Source: Bactericera cockerelli
Taxonomy: Eukaryota; Arthropoda; Insecta; Hemiptera; Triozidae
Assembly (NCBI GenBank): GCA_024516035.1
Contig: CM044964.1
Span: 19,349,084-19,413,083, forward strand
Length of the DNA stretch: 64,000 nt
Direction of reading: 5' to 3'
Shown here piece by piece: positions 52,096-63,210 of the stretch. The notes beneath the pieces were generated by a model. The model saw nothing but the letters and a program-made list of their open reading frames with translations. It was not told the origin of the DNA and made no database searches. Position numbers and translations under genes: made by a program. Numbering within the stretch: position 1 is the stretch's first letter; the number at the start of each line of letters is the position of its first letter.

Positions 52096-52267
52096 TAACT
52101 TATACATGATTGAAAGGATTTGAAGCGATAAGAAGAGTGAGACTATATATGAATACTGCTGGAATAATGGGACTCATTTCTTCTAATGGGACAGTATAAA
52201 TAATGCGATATTACTTATTTATACTATCTAAAATCCTCGGCAATCTGCCATTAACACGGTGGTAATC

Positions 52268-52298
52268 ATGCAAAATAACATGATTACCATCATGTTTA
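52268..52298. repeat. Perfect 11-bp hairpin
   Basis: TGGTAATCATG-CAAAATAA-CATGATTACCA. Confidence 0.8.
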
Positions 52299-52519
52299 CA
52301 AACTTATCCCATAAATAGTTATCATAGATGTACCAAGACTGTATACATCCGCCACTGACACATCGAAATTGTTTCTATTGGTTTTTGATTTTATTATAAT
52401 TTATTACTTAATTACTTTTCTGGTCTCAATAATAATTATCACACATCATGTGTACCCTCGCCCTAAGATCCCAATACCTGTTAACGATTCAGTATACTAT
52501 TTCATGTTCCGATGGCTGT

Positions 52520-52634
52520 TATAGGTTCTACGCGTGTGATCGCATCGACCTGTGAGCTGGGGTTTGAGACTCGGAACACACCTTGGAAATTCCGTTCCAT
52601 TTATTTTTTATCACTTAAATAAAAAAAAAAAAAT
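52520..52634 (+). mobile_element. Possible tRNA-derived SINE with poly(A)
   Basis: GATGGCTGTTATAGGTTCTA (weak A box), GAGCTGGGGTTTGAGACTC (B-box-like) and, 70 bp on, a 14-A run. Unique in the window. Confidence 0.4.
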
Positions 52635-52784
52635 GCAGGGGTTTAAAAAAATGTGAGCAAAAAATAAGAAAGGAGGAGACAACAATAAAGTTAGAAAGGA
52701 AGAGAAGGACAGAGATATTCCAAGGAAGTTTTCTTTCTACAATGGAGCTAAGGGTGGATAAATTTAATATTTTGTCAAAAATCA

Positions 52785-53600
52785 TCATCTTTCCCCTTTC
52801 TCCTCCCTCTATGACTTTATCTTCTCCTCTCTCCTCCCTATAACTTTATCTCCTCTCCTCCCTCCCAATTCTCCATTATATTCTGAAGAAAACAGCGCAA
52901 TAATAATATTACTAAAGTGGCTTTTTATCTCCCAGTTTTCCGGCCGACTGAAGCTTTTAATACTCGAGATGAGAGGGAGTTTTTCCACATCGAATTTTTT
53001 CAACATTATGTTTTTTCCGTCCCCATTTTCTCTCACCTCCTTTCATCTCTCTCTCTCTCTCTCTCTCTTTCCAGAACATTTTTCCTTCCAATTTTTCCTT
53101 TTGGTTCAACTTATTGTTCCCAATAAATAACCGAAACCATTTCATTGTTCATGTTCATTTCTTTTCATTTTTTTGTCATTTGCTTTTCCATCATCTTTTC
53201 CTTCATCCCATCTGAACTTCTCCACGACTTTCTTTTCTACTATTCCATTTTCTTCAGTTATTCTTTCTTTTTTATCGTACATCCTCCTCCTCCATTTTCT
53301 TTTCTTCCATTTGCTATACCCACCATTACCTTTATTTTCTTTTATTTGTTCCCTTTTCTACAGTTATTCTTTCTTTTTTGTCGTATATCCTCCTCCTCCA
53401 TTTTCTTTTCTTCGATTTTCTACCTGTCTTCTTCGTCATTTTCTTATTCATCTACTTTTGATTGTTCTGCTTCTTGCTATCTTACCTCCTATTAAACTAT
53501 CTTTTCTTCTATTTTCTACCTCCTATTCTTCTTTATCTCTACATCTTCATTTGCCTAATCTTTTTTTTTCTCTCTCTCTTCTTAATCGTCCCTATTTATT
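52785..53600. repeat. Pyrimidine-rich stretch with CT microsatellites
   Basis: CTCCTCTCTCCTCCC at 52820-52865, (CT)n at 53047-53070, then 53160-53600 rich in TTTCTT, CCTCCTCC and CATTTTC. Within it the block TTTTCTACAGTTATTCTTTC ... ATCCTCCTCCTCCATTTTCT occurs twice (about 53235-53310 and 53352-53412). The Phe/Ser/Leu ORFs there are composition artefacts. Confidence 0.85.
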
Positions 53601-54236
53601 TATTTTTTATTTATTGGTGTACCTACATCAAATTTACAATTTGTTTACACAAGTCAAATACAGAAATGGGGTAGGGGAAGGAACAGACATAATAAAACTT
53701 AAGAAGTATAACTAAGATAAACTAAGTAATTGAAAGTTAATTTCTTGTTTCATGTTCTTCAATAGTTGCATTCTCCATTTTTTCAACTTTTCATTGTTCA
53801 CTCTGTCAATACTTTTTTTTCTCTCTCGTTGTCAATTATTTTCAATATTTCTTTGAGCTTTCATCATTCACTTTTTGTGATTTGTTTCAATCTCTCTTTT
53901 ACTTATACTCACAATTCTCTTGTGAACTTTACACAATGTGCTTTCGTATGACTGACTTCTGGTGTGGCAATTTTCTCCTGTTCACACTTGAATATGCTCA
54001 GCATCATTTTTTGCAAGACTTTCTTCAAGACGAGTTTCATGGAAACTTACAGCGTGCATTATCGAATGAGTCGATTTCTTTAGCAGTACCTACTTAGGTC
54101 TAAAAAACAGTGCCGCACCCGAAATCACGCTAGAAACAAATCTAGCTAATTAAATCGCAATTAATTGCTACAGAGAGGTACTTATACACAGAGATTAATC
54201 GACCTCCGGCAAATATATTGTAAGGGAAAATATTTT
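53601..54236. other. No gene seen
   Basis: AT-rich, no domain or splice context. Confidence 0.4.
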
Positions 54237-54700
54237 TTTTATTCCTTTCTATATAAGGAAAGTATTGTATTCGTCGAAAATTTGACTACCCAGTTTTCAC
54301 ATTTCTGGACGAATCATAGCCTCAGGATACCAAAAAAGTTGTTTTTAGCCATTGGTCCGTGCGTCTGTCTGTCTGTCTGTCTGTCTGTCTGTTGTTGTGA
54401 ACCGATATCTCAAGAACGGTTAAGAGCTAGAGACTTGAAATTTGGTATGCAAATCAATTTATACACCAACGAACCACGAAACTTTGTTGAAATCGCCGCA
54501 AATGCGGCCGCGGGCCGCAAATATTGGCCGCAAGCGCCGCTTCTATGAATTGGTTAATGATACAAAAAAGTTACAGAACAAATTTTCTTAGATTAAAAAA
54601 ATAATAGGGGTCTCTTCTTATCATTTTTTTGATATCTTGAACTTTTTGGACCTCGGCCCCAATTTACCGGTATTTTGGGGGGGACCCGCTCAGACTAACT
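54237..54700 (+). repeat. Dispersed repeat with (TCTG)n and a GGCCGC-rich block
   Basis: TTCCTTTCTATATAAGGAAAGTATTG-type start, ATTTCTGGACGAATCATAGC, (TCTG)7 at 54363-54391, GATATCTCAAGAACGGTTAA, GAGACTTGAAATTTGGTATG, then GCCGCAAATGCGGCCGCGGG (54495-54541), sharply GC-rich. A partial relative is at 27250-27400. The layout resembles a transposon-borne repeat, with no termini seen. Confidence 0.5.
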
Positions 54701-55617
54701 TTTTTAAATATTCATCCTAGATGGGGATTGTGAATATCAAATCCAATGATTTTAAGGTGTGATTACGAATTTGGCTTTGATTTTAGTGATGTTACCTTTG
54801 AGTCACCAGTGGCTTTTGGTCTGTTCCATTCTAATATGATAAGGAAGTGTGTGATGTTTACACCAGATTTTTTTTTTTAATTATTGCATTAAAGAAGTCT
54901 GCATGGATTACCTTCGAACACCAGTCTGTAAGGAGCGCCATGATATTTGTGTAATTGTATTTTGCTGAATACGTAGAGTCCCAAGTAAGCTGTTTTAACG
55001 TCACTAATAACATTATTAAACACCCCAGCGAGACTCGGGGACATATATAGTCTTACCTGTAAAGTTTAGTGCTTAAATGAAATGTCACCTACGAGGAATG
55101 ATACTTTATTCATTCTCTCTCTCTCTCACTGTCTTCCTCTTTCCTCTCACTCTCTCTTCCCGTCACCATATGTGTCATTAGATATTAACCATAAGAAATG
55201 GCGCCTTGAATTACGAAATGAACTAATGAAGTTAAGTGAAAGTTGATAAAAATAACGTTGACAAAAATTGATTGCCATTTTATTTTAGATTTCAGGTTAC
55301 TACAGATCTGTGCAGTTTATGGTTGGTTATAGTAGGACTTATACCTAATAGTACTCGACAACAAATGGACCAAAGAGTACATACCAACAAGAGAAAAAGA
55401 ACATTTTTTTTTCTTCTGAAATATGAAAATTATTTTCAATTTTTTATCTTAGTAACTTGAATGTAACTTTACCTTGGTAACTTTCATCTTGGTATCTTAG
55501 TTATTTTCAATTTTTTTATCTTAGTAACTATGTAGAATGACAAGTGACATACTTTCGAGAAGTAAAAACTTGTCATTTTTTAAAATTATTTTTCTAAAAC
55601 CTCTCCTTCTGTTTCAG
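54701..55617. other. No gene seen; CT microsatellite at 55114-55160
   Basis: AT-rich. A short direct repeat ATCTTAGTAACT / TTATTTTCAATTTTTTATCT lies around 55428-55530. Confidence 0.4.
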
Positions 55618-55892
55618 CATCTAGATGTTCACACCTCCTTGTTGAGCTGCCCTCACAAAGTTCCTGTGGACTTGCAGACCAACAGCTACTGGGATGCAGT
55701 ACAGCACCTACAATCAAGATCCCAATTCTATCTGACTGGCTCCTGGAATCTACAGGACGGCTCACAAGTTTCGGGAACAATAAATTTCGAAGAGAAATTT
55801 CTGCTGAATCACTGAGGTGTATTGTAAAAAATTCTCAGGATATCCTGAGGTATGAATCTGCTGATCCTCAGGAACTCAGTATTGATATGTGA
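55618..55892 (+). CDS. Candidate 3'-terminal exon of an unknown protein-coding gene
   Basis: A strong acceptor CCTCTCCTTCTGTTTCAG ends at 55617. The frame from 55620 stays open for 90 codons and stops at TGA 55890-55892. The peptide has mixed, protein-like composition, starting SRCSHLLVELPSQSSCG, with DWLLESTGRLTSFG in the middle and ending with an acidic tail, DPQELSIDM. No domain recognised. An alternative frame (HLDVHTSLL..., 65 codons, stop at 55813-55815) also follows the same acceptor; the 90-codon frame is longer. Base composition is richer in G and C than either flank. No AATAAA was found close downstream. Any upstream exon would lie on the plus strand, and I could not identify one. 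Confidence 0.42.
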
Positions 55893-56246
55893 TATTATCA
55901 TTCATTCCTCAAGAAAATTGAACAAATTTTTGTACATGACAACAAGATGTATTACCAATTAATAGATTAATCTCGCTATAACCTCCATACAAAACACCAA
56001 AGCATTAATCCTGAATGATAAAAGAAGTCATAAAGTTCCCAACAAATTGTTTTTTTACTGTCTACGAGAAAAAGTTGTTCTTTCACTGGTGGTTGACTGG
56101 CTTTAGAGATAGTCTGGCTTTAGACATGGACTTTTCTTTAACATCAGCCTTTTGATTCAGATTCATTTTGAAAAAAACTTCTAAATGAAGGGAACTGATT
56201 GATCCTTTTTTGGCAGTATGAAAAAATCTACTATTAATTTCAACAA

Positions 56247-56497
56247 GCCAGCGTCGCGTCGGTCTCACGGTTAAAACACCAGTACTCGATCCGTCACTGT
56301 AGTTGAGGAACGTCCAGCGAGGTAAGGACTTGGTGGCTGACCATTCAAATTCAACCTTCGGTTTTCGCCGTCGCGTCAAGTCGTCTTGTCGTATTGCTGT
56401 AGCTATTCTCGGCCCAACCCAGGGTGGATGATGTTTGTAAGTAATGGGAAGCTGGTTGGAATGTTCCAGAAAATGGAAAATAAAACCTCCGTTTCAT
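56247..56497 (+). mobile_element. 5S-derived SINE, diverged
   Basis: GCCAGCGTCGCGTCGGTCTC, GTTGAGGAACGTCCAGCGAG, GTAAGGACTTGGTGGCTGAC, CATTCAAATTCAACC, then GGCCCAACCCAGGGTGGATG and AAAATGGAAAATAAAACCTC. An insertion-like GTCGTCTTGTCGTATTGCTG lies between the 5S part and the tail. Confidence 0.75.
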
Positions 56498-56740
56498 ATT
56501 AACAAAATATTTTGAGAGAAAATTTAAACGCTAAAACATAACACCAATTTCCAGCGGTTCTCAAACTTGCGGTCCACTCTGTGTTTCCGATAATAATGGT
56601 CTCGCGTTATCAGCTTCGTGTGATCATGTGGCCAAGGCGCTAGACAAGCCATGCTATAATGTTAATTAAGTACTAAGAATTGGTTCTGAATTAATTAGAG
56701 TGCCCCAGCCTGTGTGGATCAGTAAATCAATGCACATATA

Positions 56741-57032
56741 CAGGGTGTGTACTTTTTTTTAAAGGATCAACTGAAAACAGCGGAAAATTCCACTTTTTTT
56801 TCAAACAAAATAGGTGGATCTGGACGTTTTGATCCACTATTTTGTTTTTGTTCAAAATCAAAATTCCTTTGTACAATTTTAAACAAAGAGCTATCTGCAA
56901 CAATACTGCACCATTAATGACAGCAAAATCTAGAAATCTTATGCACAAATTTTGGTTTTATGAAACATTTGCAGATTGCGCTGAGCTGGAGATTGATTGT
57001 CATCTTTTGAGACTGTAATTTTAAATACCCTG
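56741..57032. mobile_element. Short TA-CAGGG MITE
   Basis: TA-CAGGGTGTGTAC at the left, ATACCCTG-TA at the right. The terminal match is brief (CAGGGT/ACCCTG). Inside, ACAAAATAGGTGGATC pairs with GATCCACTATTTTGT (about 56806-56848). Confidence 0.6.
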
Positions 57033-57342
57033 TATATTCATACACATAATTATACAACTATACATATAGTATGTAGGTATACTGGGGCATAGCAGAGTAA
57101 GTATTTACCAACTAGTCCAACTACCATGTGGCGGAGAAATCAGATACTCCGTGATTCTATCACACATCAGGGCTCTGGGAGCAGACATAATAGATAGGTG
57201 AGCTGACTGTAGTAAGTTGGGTTGTTTATAGATATTAGACGTGTTGTACATAGCACGTATGTATCTATGTATAATCTGGTAATTAAAAAATATGTATGTG
57301 GTTTACGTAAGCTCCAATAATCTGCTTTGAAAGTCTCATTAC

Positions 57343-57372
57343 AAATAGACAAACTCACAAGTTTGTCTATTT
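57343..57372. repeat. Perfect 13-bp hairpin
   Basis: AAATAGACAAACT-CACA-AGTTTGTCTATTT. Confidence 0.85.
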
Positions 57373-57529
57373 ATTGTGGGTATATACTCAAAATATACCT
57401 ACAAAAAATAACAACAACAAAGAGCAAATATGCCAGTTACTTCCGATAAAATCTATACTTAAGATATAGAAAGTCATATTCTTCAGTGTGAAGAAATTAC
57501 CACTGAACACAACATCGCCAAGTAAAATA

Positions 57530-57733
57530 ATAATATAATATCGCCTTATTTATACTGCCCGATTAAGACTACTAAAGTCCATTATTTTAGCAGTAAGCCC
57601 AAGACATATTATTATGTGGCAAAATCCCAAATGGGAGGATAACTTGTCATGTTCCCGGTTGGCTTTCGAACCCACGACCTCTGGAATCTCTGGATTCACA
57701 GAGTGCCGCCTTTGCCACTGAGCTACCGGGACA
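57530..57733 (-). mobile_element. tRNA-derived SINE family C, complete
   Basis: Same layout as 23731-23933: head TGTCCCGGTAGCTCAGTGGC ... GGTCGTGGGTTCGAAAGCC, body ATGACAAGTTATCCTCCCAT, TTACTGCTAAAATAATGGAC, end CGGGCAGTATAAATAAGGCG plus (TTA)n. Confidence 0.88.
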
Positions 57734-58708
57734 GACTCTGAAGTAAGTCAAAAACACGAATATTCACCAACTTCTAGAAAATAAAAACAGCTGGTTTTTT
57801 CACAAAAGATCTTGGAGTACCTCAATTTTAATAAGTGCCTCGATAAATCATTGCTAAAGAAAATGTTTAAAAAATATTAAAAACCAAAGCCATCAACAGC
57901 TGAAAAAATCAAAAGTATCGCGTAAACCTTAAAAGATTTTGGAATTTTCAGAGAAAATTATCCGTCCAGAAATGTATTCGATCAAGAATCTATATACTAG
58001 GACATCTCTGATTTTAGTGTTAAATAATATTAAGAAAAAAAAATGTTGTGGTTTCACAAGAACCGCAAATAAGTGGTACACCACATTAACCTCTTGAAAT
58101 CGCCTCAGAGCAAATTAAAAACGCATTAATCTTGAGTAAATTTTGGGGATTGACTTTCAATCAATAAATATGAATGGATATTAGGTATCAAAAGATGATA
58201 TTATTGAAACCCAATCTCTCCCTACTAAATGCGTGGGAGTTTGGAGGAGATGATCGAGTCTATAAAGACATTAAATTTTATCCGAAATCAATGACCTTTG
58301 AATTTTGTAAAAGATCTATGAACTTCCTCGTGCAGATCATAATAAATTCTTGATCTCCGTTATGACGGTATTGATATTATTAGCTTTTTCTGGGTCCATG
58401 AAGTCTATCGTTCTTCATTAATCTTTTTTTGTGGTTTCGGATTCTGATGGTGAGATGGGACACAAGTTTCGTGATTTAATTCTGTTCATTAATCAATTGA
58501 CATATCGAAACGACTTTTTTTCAACCCATGGGCCTTAGAAAGAGTGGTCTGCTTAGGCCTGTCGTGCGCGGTGGAGGATGTTCTTCAAAGTATATGATGA
58601 TGCGAAATTTTGGAGATTTCAATTTGCGATTATTGAGTTGTTAATGAAGACGCATCATTGTGAGTCACTGAATCGTCAACTTATTTCCTTCCCTTGTAAT
58701 ATTTAGTC
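57734..58708. other. No gene seen
   Basis: AT-rich; no ORF or repeat supported. Confidence 0.4.
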
Positions 58709-58812
58709 TGTCCCGGTAGCTCAGTGGTAAAGGCTGCGGTCTGATAATCCTGAGTTCGCGGCCATCGCGAGTTCGAAACATTTGGTATATTTACCACATA
58801 ATAATACGTATT
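58709..58812 (+). mobile_element. SINE family C, head with damaged B box
   Basis: TGTCCCGGTAGCTCAGTGGT is intact and AAAGGCTGCGGTCTGATAAT follows. The B-box part is rearranged (GAGTTCGCGGCCATCGCGAG, a small palindrome). The body stops after ACCACATAATAATACG. Confidence 0.7.
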
Positions 58813-58826
58813 GAGCTTACTACCGA

Positions 58827-58957
58827 CCTTAGTAGCTTGATCGATAAGGCGACGGACTTGTAACCTGGAGGTCGGTGTTTCAAGTTCCGGTTTCAGCAAA
58901 GATTTAGTAAAGCGAGTTTGAGTATAGATGTTGACATCGCGAAAGTGATTAACACAT
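58827..58957 (+). mobile_element. tRNA-derived SINE family D
   Basis: TAGTAGCTTGATCGATAAGG, CGACGGACTTGTAACCTGGA, GTGTTTCAAGTTCCGG, then AAGCGAGTTTGAGTATAGAT and CGCGAAAGTGATTAACACA. It interrupts or abuts family C sequence on both sides. Confidence 0.78.
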
Positions 58958-58976
58958 GTATGATAACTTTTGGGGG

Positions 58977-59170
58977 GGGGGGCTTACTGCTGGAATAATG
59001 GGTCTTTATTATAAGCTCGCGGGAGGCGAGCGCTCGTCAAGTAGCGCCAGCAGCCGGCCTATATTAAACAAACAGAGTTTATATGTATTTTGTTTTATTG
59101 TTTTCGCCACTTCCCGCTAACTTTTATCATAGTCTTAATCGGGCAGTATAAATAAGGCGATATTATTAAC
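58977..59170 (+). mobile_element. SINE family C 3' part carrying an inserted element K
   Basis: GGGCTTACTGCTGGAATAAT, GGGTCTTTA is family C body. It resumes at 59138 with GTCTTAATCGGGCAGTATAA, ATAAGGCGATATTATT. The intervening 59010-59137 is the reverse complement of the 12563-12690 element. In 57530-57733 the two halves are contiguous, which gives the empty site. Confidence 0.75.
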
Positions 59171-59371
59171 TATTAATATTTTATGATATTTTATACAATG
59201 TACTTTTAAGAGTTATTTGGGAGAAAAACAAAGTTTACATAATACCTACTATTGTTATAGTCTCTAGACTCTCTTCTACAATGATGCTCTTGCTTCACTT
59301 TGGAGCTCATTTGGATAATCTTGAATCTGACCGCAATTGTGTTGGAAAGCTAATATCATCTGGTGATTCGA

Positions 59372-59590
59372 TGATACTTTACTTTACTATTGGAGGATTT
59401 GATATGCTGGGTGAATGCCAGAACCAGTGTTCTGGGCTCCTTCCATGTCTAGTGTATGGTGTAAGTCTGTAAGTGTTGTGTTGAAATGATGCACTTAAAA
59501 CAGACAATTTTAGAAATATTTCTTAAAATTTGGTAGGTATTTAAAAATTCAGAGATCTTCCAATTTTGATGTTGCCTGCTTGGTGGCTGG
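59372..59590 (+). repeat. Dispersed repeat I
   Basis: GTTCTGGGCTCCTTCCATGT, CTAGTGTATGGTGTAAG, AAATGATGCACTTAAAACAG and CCAATTTTGATGTTGCCTGC parallel 13208-13430. Confidence 0.6.
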
Positions 59591-60210
59591 CTGAAGGCAT
59601 GTGGATCATGAATAATTTAAATTAGAAGTTCTTACTTTAATACATTTTCATTGAGAAACCCAGGTAACTCATTAGACTAGGTATATCAACTATGGATATG
59701 TTTCACTGTTGGACATTTCAACACAATAATATTATATTGCTCCATCAATTATTGAACTATTAAAAAGTCAATTGAAATCAACGAATCTGTTGTAGTTCGA
59801 CCAATCAAATTAAAAAAGGGTGTTGAGACTGATGAGATCCCAACTTCAAACGGTTGAAAATAAAAGACCCCTAAACTCTTTGAACGCCTCTGAATCTGCA
59901 ACCCCCTTGGCTGCGAATATTTCAGCCAACGGTTCCAGTGCACACGACTGCGATTAAAATCAAAATCAGTCATCAGGAATTAATGCTGATTGTATATTAA
60001 ATCTATAATACCTATTTAACCTATTGTATTACTTTGGAATTGCAGCCGCCATTTTGTTTTGCAGCCTGCTAATAAAATTTCTCATGTTATCACTTCTCCG
60101 TTTAAAATCACATTTATCTTAATCATGGGTTAATTCATTTTAATTTTGAATGAAATACTTTGTAGTCCCTATGGCAGCTGGAGTGTTTTCAGTTTTGTGT
60201 TCCTTATTGT

Positions 60211-60470
60211 TAACTTTAGCACGCACGGTGACTTGGGTTCGATTTCCAGCAGGGCAGGAATTTTTCTGCTCTGGTACTTGGATGTTCGGGGTGCACCCTT
60301 ACCTCTTGAAGAAAAATGCGTAGTTACTTTTATGCGAAACAGCAACCAGTACCGGAATTATAGTAAAAAAATACTAAAAGATATTGTATATTAAAGTATT
60401 GTATAGTAAACTCCTATGAATCTGCGCTACTCACTAAAATTGTGAAGTAATATCACAAAGTAAAAACATT
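60211..60470 (+). mobile_element. tRNA-derived SINE family H
   Basis: Head TAACTTTAGCACGCACGGTG, ACTTGGGTTCGATTTCCAGC (B box), AGGGCAGGAATTTTTCTGCT. Body GGTACTTGGATGTTCGGGGT, GAAGAAAAATGCGTAGTTAC, CTGCGCTACTCACTAAAATT. The body alone is at 8293-8420, the head alone at 32429-32510 (minus). Confidence 0.7.
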
Positions 60471-60554
60471 ATTTTTTATGAATATTCTATACCTTGTGAG
60501 GACAAATGAGTGGTTACTTTTAAGAGTCAGATCACAGAAATAACAACCATCCGT

Positions 60555-60690
60555 CCATGTTGAATGGTCGGGATTTGTTTCTGTCTACTCAATGTCGAAC
60601 CCTCATGATGGTGACTATTTCCGGCAAACTCCAGGCTAGGTGAGTGCAATGTGAGAAACTGGTTTGTCTTGACTGCAGTATTCAGAAAGG
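60555..60690 (+). mobile_element. Very decayed 5S-SINE-like piece
   Basis: GTCCATGTTGAATGGTCG and the tail CCAGGCTAGGTGAGTGCAAT, GTGAGAAACTGGTTTGTC keep the order but little of the 5S core. Confidence 0.35.
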
Positions 60691-60812
60691 GTGTTGGTAC
60701 TGTTGGTTTCAAGTTTCAAATGGCGGTATCCTTGAGTTTGAGAGGAACTAGACAGAGGTTCAAGTCAGCAATGATTGAGGATGGTGCAGGAGTAGAATTT
60801 ATATGTCAATTA

Positions 60813-61513
60813 GGCAATAGGTGAGTTCGGTGCGAAGATTACCCGCACCTTTTTCGCACGTATGAATTCGGTGCCGCCGAAAAAAGGTGATGTATGAGTT
60901 CGGTGCGGTCCTAATGACTTATAAATTGATTGTTTTTTTATAATGTACTCTGTTGCCTGTTAACAGTCATCCTGCTGTTATTAAGTTAGTAGATTATGTT
61001 GTAGACAGTTACATTCAGCAAGGCTGTCCATTTCCTCCTTGAAGGCCATGCCTAGGGTTAATAGTAGGGTTAGGTAAAATACAATGAAGGCCATGCCTTG
61101 GGTTTATAGTAGGGTTAGGTAAAATACAATGAAGGCCATGCCTTGGGTTTATAGTAGGGTTAGGTAAAATACAATGAAGGCCATGCCTTGGGTTTATAGT
61201 AGGGTTAGGTAAAATACAATGAAGGCCATGCCTTGGGTTTATAGTAGGGTTAGGTAAAATACAATGAAGGCCATGCCTTGGTTTTATAGTAGGGTTAGGT
61301 AAAATACAATGAAGGCCATGCCTCGGTTTATTAATTGAAGGCCATGTCTATAAGGAAAAAAATACTATAATTACCTGATCATCAGGGCAAGTACCAGGGC
61401 ACCGAATTCATACATGACCTTTTTTAGGCGGCACCGAATTCATACATGACCTTTTTTAGGCGGCACCGAACTCATACATTTTTTTATTTTCCGCACCGAA
61501 CTCATACGTAGCC
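60813..61513. mobile_element. 701-bp element with subterminal repeats, 8-bp TSD and a minisatellite core
   Basis: The TSD GTCAATTA lies at 60805-60812 and 61514-61521. The ends GGC(A/T)A...TGAGTTCGGTGCG are imperfect TIRs. The word TATGA(A/G)TTCGGTGC recurs three times at the left and four times, inverted, at the right, with GGCACCGAATTCATACATGA repeated in tandem at about 61397-61455. The middle holds the 45-bp array. No coding. An 8-bp TSD and subterminal repeats suggest a hAT- or P-type MITE; the termini do not decide. Confidence 0.82.
61041..61325 (+). repeat. 45-bp minisatellite, ~6.3 units
   Basis: GAAGGCCATGCCTTGGGTTT plus ATAGTAGGGTTAGGTAAAAT ACAAT, period 45. Units 2-5 look identical. 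A stray part-unit (TTGAAGGCCATGTC) follows at about 61333. Confidence 0.97.
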
Positions 61514-61718
61514 GTCAATTAATATAAAGATTGTTGAAATTGTTGCACAGTGAAAAAAACCTACGCAATGGGGTCTAGCGACATATATTGGCATCGTTAA
61601 ATGGATTTGGCCCTCAAATTGTGAATCATGCGTTATTATTATTATTATTATTACTATGCGTTCCACCATAGATTCCAAAACTAGAATATCTTAGAGACGT
61701 TGAGCAAAGAAAATTGAA

Positions 61719-61945
61719 GCCAGCGTCGATGGCACGTTGAATTCACCAGTTCTCGTTCCAACACTGAAGTTAAACAACGTCCAGCGAGTCTAGGACTTGG
61801 ATGGGTGCGACAATTGAAATTCAAAATTCCCGGGCCACTCAGGTTGGATAAGGTTAATTTGAGTAGCTGGTTTGTCAGTTTCCAACGAATTGAGGCTAAA
61901 ACCCGTCGTGATATAACCATGCAGTTGAAAGCGACGTTAAACCAA
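61719..61945 (+). mobile_element. 5S-derived SINE, full layout
   Basis: GCCAGCGTCGATGGCACGTT, GAATTCACCAGTTCTCGTTC, CACTGAAGTTAAACAACGTC, GACTTGGATGGGTGCGACA, then CCGGGCCACTCAGGTTGGAT, AAGGTTAATTTGAGTAGCTG, GTCGTGATATAACCATGCAG, GCGACGTTAAACC. The helix I 3' strand is lost. It ends in GAGCTGAGCTGAGCTG rather than poly(A). Confidence 0.85.
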
Positions 61946-63061
61946 AAAGAGCTGAGCTGAGCTGAAAATGATAATTTTGTTCATCAATGCATCAGCAGTA
62001 GAGAGACTATTAAGTTGTACTAAAGTTTTCAACATGTCTTCTTAAACATCAATTTTATTATCAGGTATTTTTTCATAGTATTGCACATTTTCCAGAAATC
62101 AAAAGTCACATGCCATTACTATTTTTTTCTTCAAGTTGTGAATCTTTTTCATATATTTCATCAGGAATTTATGAAGATTTATAGCCATTGAAACCGTTTG
62201 TGGCTCATTAACCCTGTCTCAGTCCAGCGATTTCTCATCTCACCCACAATTTATCCTCACCTCACATCATCTTGAGGAGATTTATTTTCACAATTTGTTG
62301 CATTGTCCACCATGTATTTCGTCATTTTCGTCCTTTTAAATGTCCATTAGTCCCTTAATTCTGCACCTTTCATTGTAACTGTCCCATTCAGCACGTTCAT
62401 TCACCGGTTTTGTGAATCTTTTCAAGTGTTTTGAATTATGTTGTTCATATTATTTCAAAATTTTCAAGTATCTCTCTTTTCAGATGTTCTTGGATTGTTG
62501 CAAAATCAGAAATTTGGAATAATGGACTTTTATTAGATATAATAATAATACTTTTGTATCTTATATTGTGACATTTTTGGTTCATTTTTTTGCGAGAAAA
62601 TAAGTAGGTAAGTATCTTTCAACAAGAATTTTATATTTGATGCAGCTCTGTGGGATTCATCTATTGTGAAAATATTGCAGTATATTAATGTCAAGTTTTA
62701 AAGACTGAACAATACACCAATAAAGACATTTCACTTTCACTTTGGAAAGAGACAAAGTGATAAAAGAAGGAGACTATCAAGAATATTCTGAATGATAAGG
62801 TAATTGTTACACACTCTATATCCTCACAACTAGCACTCTGTATATCCAAGACAAGGCTCAACTTTGTTGTGGCAGGCTCTCGAACTTCCAGCATTGAGAG
62901 TCTGTCATCTGTACACCTCTATCAGTCAAATGTAAGTGACTCATAGTCCATTGCTTAAAACTAAGTACTGATTCACAAAAGCAACAAACTAAAGGCCACG
63001 GATTTTACAGTCCTCCGTGTCCTCTTTCCTTGCTACCGAACAGTAATAAAAGCGCACGATT
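61946..63061. other. No gene seen
   Basis: AT-rich. The minus ORF 62691-62894 shows no domain or splice support. Confidence 0.4.
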
Positions 63062-63210
63062 AACACAAGTAAGATCCTTGCTCACCATACGGAAGGACCT
63101 GGGTTCGAGTACCCGCATAACCGTCAAAAGTTTGTAGGTATTAGTCGTTATTTAATTATAGATGTTTATACCTGAATGAGAAGTATGTAACTTCTCGCTC
63201 ATCAAAGCAG
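63062..63210 (+). mobile_element. SINE family E, partial
   Basis: GATCCTTGCTCACCATACGG, AAGGACCTGGGTTCGAGTAC (B box) and GTCAAAAGTTTGTAGGTATT, then GTAACTTCTCGCTCATCA, in the order seen at 4856-5150. Confidence 0.6.

Noticed and set aside
53145..53715. Hydrophobic Phe/Ser/Leu ORFs of 116 and 180 codons
   Set aside because: Overlapping frames in a pyrimidine-rich tract, with no domain and no splice or promoter context.
61041..61325. Interstitial telomere repeat (AGGGTTAGG words)
   Set aside because: The TAGGGTTAGG word is only part of a 45-bp unit; insect telomeres usually use TTAGG, and there is no pure TTAGG run.
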